Positions 1 to 5,519 of a stretch of DNA of 6,637 nt are shown here, piece by piece (the stretch's first letter is position 1; every line of letters begins with the position of its first letter). A model generated the notes under the pieces. The model was not told the DNA's origin. It saw only the letters and a program-made list of their open reading frames with translations, and searched no databases. The stretch lies in NCBI GenBank assembly GCA_017744755.1, contig JAGIAU010000123.1:1-6637 (forward strand). The letters are read 5' to 3'. Source of the DNA: Microbacteriaceae bacterium (GTDB taxonomy: Bacteria > Actinomycetota > Actinomycetes > Actinomycetales > Microbacteriaceae). A program made the translations under genes and the position numbers.

Positions 1-2
1 GC

Positions 3-734
3 GCGGGCGCGGCCGGCTCGCCGCCCGTCGCGATCGTGTACGTCCTCGGCGCCGATCGCTGGCGGGCCGAGCCGGCCTGGCCGATCCGCGGGACCGAGAT
101 CCGCGCGCTCGCGCTGCAGCCGGACGGCACAGCCGACTTCGGCCCCGCGCGCGGCGGCGAGCGCGTCTTCGCCTACGACCCGGCCGAGCCGTACACGGCG
201 CCGTCCGTCACGGCCGGTCCGCAGGACCCGACGGCGCATCAGGGCGGACGGAACGTGCTCGTCTACGAGACGGGCCCGATCCTCGCGCCGCTCGAGGCGA
301 CCGGCTGGCCGCGGGCCGTGCTGCACGCGGCGACGACCGGCACCGACGCGGACTGGTTCGTCGAGCTCGACGTGGTGGGCGCGGACGGCGCGGCGCGGAT
401 CGTGAACGAGGGCGTCGCACGCTCCCGCTACCGGCACGGCCGCGGCAGGCCGACGGCGACGGAGCCCGGCCGCGTCGAGACGATCACGGTGCACCTGCGG
501 CCCATGTCGATCGAGCTCCAGCCCGGCGAGCGGCTGCGCGTCGTGGTCACGGGCGGGAAGTTCCCCGTGCTGGAGCACAACCCGGGCGCGTTCATCGATC
601 CGAACACGGCGACCGAGGCCGACTACGTGCCCTCCGTGCGCACGATCGCGTCGGCGAGCCTCGAGCTGCCGGTCGTGCCCGCCGCCGCGCGGGGCGAGTG
701 GATCGCGAATCCGTGGCCGCTGGGGGCTCGCTGA
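3..734 (+). CDS. CocE/NonD (X-Pro dipeptidyl-peptidase, S15-like) hydrolase, C-terminal part
   Basis: The 5' end lies outside the window: the frame is open to the left edge and 243 residues are visible before the TGA at 732-734. The GTG at 36 is internal, because homologous sequence continues in frame upstream of it. The visible part matches the C-terminal beta-sandwich (PepX_C-like) domain of CocE/NonD acyl hydrolases. It opens with a strand plus 'VLGADRW' and 'PAWP', then 'FAYDPAEPY', then 'VLVYETGPI...LEATGWPRAVLHAATTGTDADWFVELDVV'-type sequence, then 'YRHGRGRP', 'PGERLRVVVTGGKFPVL' and 'HNPG'. In this family the alpha/beta-hydrolase core with the catalytic Ser, Asp and His precedes this domain, so no catalytic residue can be checked here. 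Substrates range from acyl esters to X-Pro peptides and cannot be assigned from this domain. No downstream gene is close; a hairpin at 760-780 probably ends the transcript. Confidence 0.82.
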   Translation, partial: AGAAGSPPVAIVYVLGADRWRAEPAWPIRGTEIRALALQPDGTADFGPARGGERVFAYDPAEPYTAPSVTAGPQDPTAHQGGRNVLVYETGPILAPLEATGWPRAVLHAATTGTDADWFVELDVVGADGAARIVNEGVARSRYRHGRGRPTATEPGRVETITVHLRPMSIELQPGERLRVVVTGGKFPVLEHNPGAFIDPNTATEADYVPSVRTIASASLELPVVPAAARGEWIANPWPLGAR

Positions 735-759
735 CGCGCTCCTGACCGGGCTCCGGAAC

Positions 760-780
760 GGGCGACGGACGCCGTCGCCC
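760..780 (+). terminator. Candidate terminator hairpin after the CocE-like gene
   Basis: A perfect 9-bp stem (GGCGACGG-type arms at 760-768 and 772-780) closes on a 3-nt ACG loop, 25 bases after the stop codon at 734. No T-run follows, as is common for actinobacterial terminators, so the assignment rests on the strong stem and its position. Being symmetrical, it could also act on the other strand, but no minus-strand gene ends here. Confidence 0.45.
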
Positions 781-846
781 CTCGGTGTCACCAGTTTATC
801 GCCCGAAGTTCCGTCTTCGGGGAATGCCGATGTCGGTGCACGCGCT

Positions 847-852
847 TACCCT
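847..852 (+). promoter_or_regulatory. Candidate -10 element for a leaderless transporter transcript
   Basis: TACCCT fits the actinobacterial TAnnnT -10 pattern. Its end lies 6 bases before the ATG at 859, so transcription would start at or next to the A of the start codon. No Shine-Dalgarno-like purine run precedes that ATG, which agrees with a leaderless mRNA. No convincing -35 hexamer is seen at the usual spacing (825-830 reads TGCCGA). The remaining part of the 735-858 spacer holds a terminator-like hairpin and a 7-bp inverted repeat at 802-821 (CCCGAAG/CTTCGGG, 6-nt loop) of unknown role. Confidence 0.35.
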
Positions 853-858
853 GAATCG

Positions 859-2454
859 ATGCCTGAGCCGACTGCCACTCCGATGACCCCCGACGCCCCC
901 TCCGACTCCGCCCCGAAGCTCCCCGCTTCGATGACCGCCCGCGACCGACTGGTGATCTACCTGATCCTCGCGTCGGCGTTCGTCGTCATGCTCAACGAGA
1001 CCATCATCGGCGTCGCCCTGCCGAAGATCATGGAGGAGCTGCGCATCGAGCCGGCCACCTCCCAGTGGCTGCTGACCGCCTTCATGCTGACGATGGCCGT
1101 CGTCATCCCGCTGTCCGGCTTCTTCATGCGCCGCTTCACCTCGCGGCAGGTGTACATCACCGCGATCGCGCTCTTCTCGCTCGGCACGTTCCTCGCCGCG
1201 ATCGCGTCCGACTTCTCCATGCTCGTCGTCGCGCGCGTCGTGCAGGCCGTCGGCACGGGCGTCATGATCCCGCTGCTCATGACGACGATCATGACGCTCG
1301 TCCCGCCGCACGAGCGCGGCAAGATGATGGGGAACATCACGATCGTCATGTCGGTCGCCCCGGCGCTCGGCCCGCTCGTCGCCGGCGTGATCCTGAACTC
1401 GCTCGACTGGCGCTGGGTGTTCTGGCTCGTGCTGCCCTTCGGCCTCGCCGCGCTCGCGCTCGGCATCTGGAAGATGGAGAACGTCTCCGAGACGGCGAAG
1501 GTCGGCATCGACGTGCTCTCCATCCCGCTCGCGGCGCTCGCCTTCGGCGGTCTCGTCTACGGTCTCTCGGAGACCTCGAACGCCGTCCGCGGGCACGTGC
1601 CGCTCGAGCCGTGGATCCCCATCGTCATCGGCGCCGTCGCGCTCGGCCTGTTCATCTGGCGGCAGATCGTGCTGCAGCGGCGCGACGCGCCGCTCATGGA
1701 CCTGCGCACCTTCGCGCAGCCCGGCTTCGCCGTCGCGATCGGGCTCATGGCCGTCGTCGTCGCGGTCATGTTCGGCTCGATCATCCTGCTGCCGATCTAC
1801 ATCCAGGACGGCCTCGGCTACGAGCCGATCGTCGCCGGTCTCGCGGTCCTCCCCGGCGGCCTCCTGCAGGGCGTCGCCGGTCCGTTCGTCGGCCGCCTCT
1901 ACGACCGCCTCGGCCCGCGTCCGCTGCTCGTCCCCGCGACGATCCTCTCCGGGCTCGCACTCGTCGGCTTCGCCACGTTCCTCGGGACCGAGACGCCGAT
2001 CTGGGTCATCATCGCGCTGCACATCGCGATGTCCGTCTCGCTCGCCTTCACGTTCCCGCCGCTCATGAACTCGGCGATGGGCGCGCTCACCCCGAAGCTC
2101 TACGCCTCGGGCAGCGCCGTCGTCGGCACCGCGCAGCAGCTCTTCGGCGCGGCGGGCACCGCGGCGCTCATCGTCGTGTTCACGCTCGGCTCCGCGGCAG
2201 CGGTCGGGGGCGCCGGGGCGAGCGAGGCGGAGGCCGTCGTCGCGGGCACGCATGTCGCGTTCCTCGTCGCCGCGTTCGCCGCCATCGCCCCGATCGTGCT
2301 CGCGCTGTTCATCCGCCGTCCCGCCTCCGAGCTCGGCGGCGGGCACGGCCACGGGCCCGGTGCCGGCGATTCGACGGACGGGCCGGTGCACGACCCGGCG
2401 AACGACCTCGAGTTCCCCGAGGGAATGACCGCCCCGGCGGGAGGGTTGCACTGA
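859..2454 (+). CDS. DHA2-family (EmrB/QacA-type, 14-helix) MFS drug efflux transporter
   Basis: This 531-residue integral membrane protein most likely exports drugs or other amphipathic compounds in exchange for protons. After a Pro/Ala-rich cytosolic leader (1-28), helix 1 (about 31-52) carries 'LNETIIGVALP' (46-55), the DHA2 helix-1 motif in its Asn form as in the LmrB-like branch. Other marks are 'ARVVQAVGTGVMIPL' (125-139, motif B with the helix-4 Arg), 'APALGPLVAGVI' (167-178, antiporter motif C) and 'GPFVGRLYDRLGPR' (341-354, motif A-like loop of the second half). Hydrophobic segments and the length of over 500 residues fit 14 rather than 12 helices. The tail (about 492-531) is cytosolic, Gly/His/Asp-rich ('GGGHGHGPGAG'). 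ATG 859 is chosen because of the -10 element just upstream; Met9 and Met25 have no ribosome binding site. trxA follows after 2 bases, suggesting one transcript. The substrate cannot be told from sequence, and no regulator gene lies next to it. Confidence 0.9.
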   Translation: MPEPTATPMTPDAPSDSAPKLPASMTARDRLVIYLILASAFVVMLNETIIGVALPKIMEELRIEPATSQWLLTAFMLTMAVVIPLSGFFMRRFTSRQVYITAIALFSLGTFLAAIASDFSMLVVARVVQAVGTGVMIPLLMTTIMTLVPPHERGKMMGNITIVMSVAPALGPLVAGVILNSLDWRWVFWLVLPFGLAALALGIWKMENVSETAKVGIDVLSIPLAALAFGGLVYGLSETSNAVRGHVPLEPWIPIVIGAVALGLFIWRQIVLQRRDAPLMDLRTFAQPGFAVAIGLMAVVVAVMFGSIILLPIYIQDGLGYEPIVAGLAVLPGGLLQGVAGPFVGRLYDRLGPRPLLVPATILSGLALVGFATFLGTETPIWVIIALHIAMSVSLAFTFPPLMNSAMGALTPKLYASGSAVVGTAQQLFGAAGTAALIVVFTLGSAAAVGGAGASEAEAVVAGTHVAFLVAAFAAIAPIVLALFIRRPASELGGGHGHGPGAGDSTDGPVHDPANDLEFPEGMTAPAGGLH

Positions 2455-2456
2455 GC

Positions 2457-2837
2457 ATGGCCACGCTCGAGCTGACGAAGGACATCCACGACGAGACCGT
2501 CAACAAGGACGGGATCGTGCTCATCGACTTCTGGGCCGCCTGGTGCGGTCCGTGCCGGCAGTTCGCCCCGATCTTCGAGCGCTCCTCGGAGACGCACCCG
2601 GACATCACCTTCGCGAAGGTCGACACCGAGGATCAGCAGCAGCTCGCGGCGGAGTACGGGATCTCCTCGATCCCGACACTCGTCATCTACCGCGACGGCA
2701 TCCCGATCTTCGGCCAGCCCGGCGCCCTCCCCGGCCCGGCGCTCGAGTCCGTCATCGAGCAGGTGAAGGCCCTCGACATGACCGAGGTCCGCGCCAAGTA
2801 CGAGGCCGCGAAGGCCGCCCAGCCCGCCGCGGACTGA
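2457..2837 (+). CDS. trxA: Thioredoxin
   Basis: This 126-residue cytosolic thiol-disulfide oxidoreductase reduces protein disulfides and is normally recharged by thioredoxin reductase. The active site 'WAAWCGPC' gives Cys30 and Cys33, with the buried Asp at Asp24 in 'LIDFW'. 'KVDTED' follows at 54-59 and the cis-proline loop 'SSIPT' at 70-74 has Pro73. The core is about 105-110 residues; an Ala/Lys-rich tail ('KYEAAKAAQPAAD') extends past the last helix. There is no signal peptide or membrane segment, so it acts inside the cell. The ATG at 2457 is chosen because a GGGAGGG ribosome binding site at 2439-2445 precedes it and the family's start lies here; a longer in-frame reading to 1065 is only the shifted frame of the transporter gene. 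It begins 2 bases after the transporter stop and is probably translationally coupled to it. The symbol is generic: the organism may have several thioredoxins. Confidence 0.93.
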   Translation: MATLELTKDIHDETVNKDGIVLIDFWAAWCGPCRQFAPIFERSSETHPDITFAKVDTEDQQQLAAEYGISSIPTLVIYRDGIPIFGQPGALPGPALESVIEQVKALDMTEVRAKYEAAKAAQPAAD

Positions 2838-2838
2838 T

Positions 2839-2909
2839 CTCGCTCAGGGTGTTCTGCGCTCGTTCAGGGTGAAAATCACCCTGAAACGGAGAGGAACACC
2901 CTGAGCGAG
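2839..2909. repeat. Nested palindromic repeat, copy 1 (REP/MITE-like)
   Basis: This 71-bp palindrome has two nested stems on one centre (base 2874). The outer arms are a perfect 16 bp (2839-2854 with 2894-2909; core CGCTCAGGGTGTTC). The inner arms are a perfect 10 bp (TTCAGGGTGA at 2863-2872 with 2876-2885) around an AAA loop. CAGGGTG occurs four times, once per arm. It starts 1 base after the trxA stop and reaches into the 3' end of the facing minus-strand gene, so it can also serve as a bidirectional terminator between convergent genes, though no T-run is present. A second copy, inverted, lies at 3880-3948. Confidence 0.9.
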
Positions 2910-3766
2910 CGCCGGGACGCCGGGGCGCCGACGGATCTCGGGACCCCGACGCGGACGAGAAGCCGACGGAGCGGCTCGCCGTGCCACGCGTCCTCCCAGG
3001 ATGCGCGGAAGAACGCGCCGGTCGCCAGCCGGATCTCGTCCTCGCGGAGCTTCTCTCGGTAGACGACATCCGCCGGCTCCCGACCGGCCAGCAAGGCCGG
3101 ATCGCCGTATTTGCCATAGCCGTCGGCCTCTCCCAGGATGCGGCCGTCCAGCCAGGCGAAGTCGACGAAGTAGACGTTCCCGGAGATCGAGACCACGCGC
3201 CGCTGCTGCTCCGGGACGACGAAGCCGTACTCCTGACATCGTGCGACGACGAGCGACTCGAGGGGGGAGTCGGAGTCGGCGGTGCTGCGTCCGAGGGACT
3301 CGCGCACGATGCGGATGCCCGCCATGCGCCCGGCGCGTCGGATCCCGGTCCGGAGTTCCTCGATCTCGAGGCTGCGATGCCGCCGCAGATGCGAATAGGC
3401 CACGATGCCGGCGAGCGCGCCCCGCGTCGCGGCGAGGTCGAGCGCGGTCCTCGCCAGGCCCGTCGCACGGAGCCCGGAGGCCGTCACGCAGACGTCCATC
3501 GGGTCGAGCCGGCGCTCGGTCCGGATCATCGACGGATTCGACTGATCGGAACCAGGAGCCACCGTGGCATGCGCCCGCTCGGGCCAGCCGCCGATGACCG
3601 GTATGCCGTGGAGCGCTGCGGCCGTCGCATGGGAGAACACCAACGGGCGCCGGGCCGCGCGCTGACAGTCGACGGCGAGCTCGATCTGCCGCTCGGCTCC
3701 GCTGAGCGACGACCACCACTCGGCGGCGTGCACGGCGCCCTGCCGCACCCTCACTTGCGCGTTCAT
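2876..3766 (-). CDS. AbiEi/DUF559-like protein with PD-(D/E)XK nuclease-like C-terminal domain
   Basis: The product is 296 residues and of unproven function. It resembles the actinobacterial proteins often labelled 'AbiEi-type antitoxin' or 'DUF559 (VSR-like)'. The N-terminal half has the family's 'PLVFSHATAAALHGIPV' (41-57) and 'ATGLARTALDLAATRG' (101-116). The C-terminal half has a nuclease-like pattern: Glu170 in 'SPLES', Asp202 in 'VDFAW', then 'EADGYGKY' (213-220) with Glu213, Asp215 and Lys219, followed by a charged helix and 'WEDAW'. The usual N-terminal winged-helix of AbiEi is not evident. I choose the ATG at 3764-3766 because GCAGGA (3775-3780 on the plus strand as TCCTGC) lies 8 bases upstream; an ATG at 3841 adds 25 residues unlike the family. 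The last ten residues (287-296) and the TGA lie inside the palindromic repeat. Codons such as GGA, TAT, AAA, GAT, TTG and GGT are more frequent than in neighbouring genes, suggesting acquisition. No toxin partner is adjacent, so a toxin-antitoxin role is unsupported. Confidence 0.72.
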   Translation of the reverse strand: MNAQVRVRQGAVHAAEWWSSLSGAERQIELAVDCQRAARRPLVFSHATAAALHGIPVIGGWPERAHATVAPGSDQSNPSMIRTERRLDPMDVCVTASGLRATGLARTALDLAATRGALAGIVAYSHLRRHRSLEIEELRTGIRRAGRMAGIRIVRESLGRSTADSDSPLESLVVARCQEYGFVVPEQQRRVVSISGNVYFVDFAWLDGRILGEADGYGKYGDPALLAGREPADVVYREKLREDEIRLATGAFFRASWEDAWHGEPLRRLLVRVGVPRSVGAPASRRSLRVFLSVSG

Positions 3767-3879
3767 GGGGGCGATCCTGCCGCAACGCGAGAAGCCCCGG
3801 CCGTTCAGAGACCCAGAATGTGCACGGATCGGCTCCCCCACTCCCTGTGCACAACCCGCACCCCCAGATACCCCGACGC
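3767..3879. other. Spacer upstream of the nuclease-like gene
   Basis: This 113-bp stretch lies between the nuclease-like gene and palindrome copy 2 and should hold the minus-strand promoter. I see a ribosome binding site next to the start (3775-3780) but no convincing -10/-35 pair. TGTGCAC occurs twice, at 3819-3825 and 3846-3852, 27 bases apart; GTGCAC is common elsewhere in the window, so an operator is not claimed. Confidence 0.4.
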
Positions 3880-3948
3880 TCGCTCAGGGTGTTCTTCGTC
3901 TCGTCAGGGCCAAAAGCACCCTGAGTGGGCGCAGAACACCCTGAGCGA
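3880..3948. repeat. Nested palindromic repeat, copy 2 (inverted relative to copy 1)
   Basis: This 69-bp palindrome is centred on base 3914 with the same plan as copy 1. The outer arms are a perfect 16 bp (3880-3895 with 3933-3948). The inner stem is decayed to 6 bp (TCAGGG at 3904-3909 with CCCTGA at 3919-3924) around a loop containing AAAA. Its right arm, read in reverse complement, matches the left arm of copy 1 at 28 of 32 positions, including the 19-base CGCTCAGGGTGTTCTGCGC. Its left arm instead has the pyrimidine-type spacer found in copy 1's right arm. The two copies are therefore inverted with respect to each other and bracket the nuclease-like gene. Confidence 0.88.
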
Positions 3949-3949
3949 A

Positions 3950-3984
3950 CGAAAGGGGGAAAGGGGAAGGGGCGGCGGAGCCGC
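3950..3984 (-). terminator. Possible weak terminator downstream of der
   Basis: Read on the minus strand just past the der stop, a 5-bp stem GCGGC/GCCGC with a 3-nt loop (3972-3984) is followed by a pyrimidine-rich run of C and T (3951-3971). The stem is short and GC-rich sequence gives such hairpins by chance. Palindrome copy 2, which comes next, is a stronger structure and could do the same job. Confidence 0.25.
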
Positions 3985-3986
3985 GC

Positions 3987-5519
3987 TCAGCGGGTGCGGC
4001 GCTCGCGGACGCGCATGTTGACGACGACCGGGGAGCCCTCGAAGCCGAAGACCTCGCGCAGGCGGCGCTGGATGAAGCGCCGGTACTGCGGGTCGAGGAA
4101 GCCGGTCGTGAACAGCACGAAGGTCGGCGGACGCGTGCCGGCCTGCGTGCCGAAGAGCACGCGCGGCTGCTTCCCGGAGCGCACCGGATGCGGGTGCTGC
4201 TGGGTGAGCTCGGCGAGGAACGCATTGAACTTGCCCGTCGGGATGCGGGTGTCCCACGACTCGAGCGCCGTCTCCAGCGCGGGGACGAGCTTGCCGATGT
4301 GCCAGCCGGTCTTCGCGGAGATGTTCACCCGGGGCGCCCAGGTGACATGGCCGAGCTCCTGCTCGATCTCGCGCTCGAGGTAGTAGCGACGGTCGTCGTC
4401 GAGGAGATCCCACTTGTTGTAGGCGAGGACGAGCGCACGACCCGACTCGAGGACGAGGTCGACGATCTTGAGGTCCTGCACGCTGATCGGCTCGGTGACG
4501 TCGAGCACGACGACCGCGACCTCGGCGCGCTCCAGCGCGGCGGAGGTGCGCAGCGTCGCATAGAAATCGGCGCCCTGCTGCAGGTGCACGCGGCGGCGGA
4601 TGCCGGCGGTGTCGATGAAGCGCCACGGCCTGCCGCCGAGCTCGACGAGCTCGTCCACGGGGTCACGGGTCGTGCCGGCGAGCTCGTTGACGACGACGCG
4701 CTCCTCCCCCGCCGTCTTGTTGAGCAGGGAGGACTTGCCGACGTTCGGGCGGCCGATGATCGCGACGCGGCGCGGGCCGACGAGCTCGGGGCGGGCGACG
4801 GCGGACTCCTGCGGCAGGACGTCGAGCACCTTGTCGAGGAGGTCGGCGACGCCGCGCCCGTGGATCGCGGAGACGGGATGCGGCTCGCCGAGGCCGAGGT
4901 TCCACAGCGGCGCCGCCTCGGGCTCCTGGACGACGTCGTCGATCTTGTTGGCGACGAGGAAGACGGGCTTCCTCGACTGGCGCAGCAGCCGCACGACGTG
5001 CTCGTCCGTCGCCGTCGCGCCGACCATGGCGTCGACGACGAACAGGATGACATCGGACAGATCGATCGCGACCTCGGACTGGGCGGCGACGGCCGCATCG
5101 ATGCCGCGGGCGTCCGGCTCCCAGCCGCCCGTGTCGACGACGGTGAAGCGGCGGTCGTTCCACTCGGCCTTGTAGCTGACGCGGTCGCGCGTGACCCCGG
5201 GGGTGTCCTCGACGACGGCCTCGCGACGGCCGATGATGCGGTTGACGAGCGCCGACTTGCCGACGTTCGGCCGGCCGACGATCGCGACGACGGGCAGCGC
5301 GGGCGTCGCGACGAACTCCTCGCCGTCGCCGAGCTCGCCCTGCAGGATCTCGATGTCGTCCTCGTCGAGCTCGTAGTCCTGCAGGCCGGCGCGCAGCGAC
5401 TCGGCGCGGGCCGTCGCGATCTCGTCGTCGAGGCTGCGCAGGCGCTCCGCCTCGGTCTCGTCGAGCGCGGGGACCGCCGCGTCGTCGAATTCCGGCTCGC
5501 CCGTCGCGTGCTCCGTCAT
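3987..5519 (-). CDS. der: Ribosome-assembly GTPase Der (EngA), with acidic N-terminal extension
   Basis: This 510-residue cytosolic GTPase with two G domains in tandem is needed for late maturation of the 50S ribosomal subunit. G domain 1 shows 'GRPNVGKS' (82-89), 'DTPGVTRD' (105-112), 'DTGG' (129-132) and 'NKID' (191-194). G domain 2 shows 'GRPNVGKS' (256-263), 'GTTRD' (282-286), 'DTAG' (303-306), 'NKWD' (368-371) and 'SAKTG' (401-405). A KH-like C-terminal domain follows (about 428-505; 'LFTTGFLDPQYRRFI'). All nucleotide-binding motifs are intact. About 75 residues precede the first G domain and are strongly acidic (24 Asp/Glu against 4 Arg in residues 1-68), an extension that E. coli Der lacks. 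The start is fixed by the ATGA overlap with cmk (5516-5519) and a GAGG 5 bases upstream. It is co-transcribed with cmk, the usual actinobacterial order. Confidence 0.96.
   Translation of the reverse strand: MTEHATGEPEFDDAAVPALDETEAERLRSLDDEIATARAESLRAGLQDYELDEDDIEILQGELGDGEEFVATPALPVVAIVGRPNVGKSALVNRIIGRREAVVEDTPGVTRDRVSYKAEWNDRRFTVVDTGGWEPDARGIDAAVAAQSEVAIDLSDVILFVVDAMVGATATDEHVVRLLRQSRKPVFLVANKIDDVVQEPEAAPLWNLGLGEPHPVSAIHGRGVADLLDKVLDVLPQESAVARPELVGPRRVAIIGRPNVGKSSLLNKTAGEERVVVNELAGTTRDPVDELVELGGRPWRFIDTAGIRRRVHLQQGADFYATLRTSAALERAEVAVVVLDVTEPISVQDLKIVDLVLESGRALVLAYNKWDLLDDDRRYYLEREIEQELGHVTWAPRVNISAKTGWHIGKLVPALETALESWDTRIPTGKFNAFLAELTQQHPHPVRSGKQPRVLFGTQAGTRPPTFVLFTTGFLDPQYRRFIQRRLREVFGFEGSPVVVNMRVRERRTR

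Noticed and set aside
802..821. 7-bp inverted repeat CCCGAAG/CTTCGGG as an operator or terminator
   Set aside because: A short stem with a 6-nt loop and no regulator gene nearby; it is mentioned only as part of the spacer.
848..855. ACCCTGAA before the transporter as a third fragment of the palindromic repeat
   Set aside because: Eight bases of identity with the inner arm and no adjoining arm sequence; chance is sufficient.
796..2451. Long minus-strand open frame opposite the transporter (551 codons)
   Set aside because: Composition is Arg/Glu/Asp/His-rich low-complexity without any motif, as expected for the complement of a GC-rich gene. The plus strand encodes a clear MFS protein.
1065..2837. 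Apparent 590-codon protein ending in thioredoxin
   Set aside because: The first 460-odd codons are the shifted frame of the transporter gene (Arg/Ala/His-rich). The thioredoxin starts at ATG 2457 with its own ribosome binding site, so this is not a fusion.
3767..3841. Upstream ATG (3841) as start of the nuclease-like gene
   Set aside because: The 25 extra residues do not resemble the family, and the ATG at 3766 has a well-spaced ribosome binding site.
3819..3852. Pair of TGTGCAC motifs as an operator
   Set aside because: GTGCAC also occurs inside several coding regions of the window, so two copies 27 bases apart are not enough.
2844..3854. Alternative minus-strand frame (336 codons) covering the nuclease-like gene and ending in the repeat
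   Set aside because: It is Arg/Ala-rich without recognisable motifs, whereas the frame ending at 2876 carries the family's conserved blocks.
2839..3948. CRISPR array or direct-repeat composite
   Set aside because: There are only two copies, nearly 1 kb apart, in opposite orientation, with a gene between them and no spacer-like spacing.
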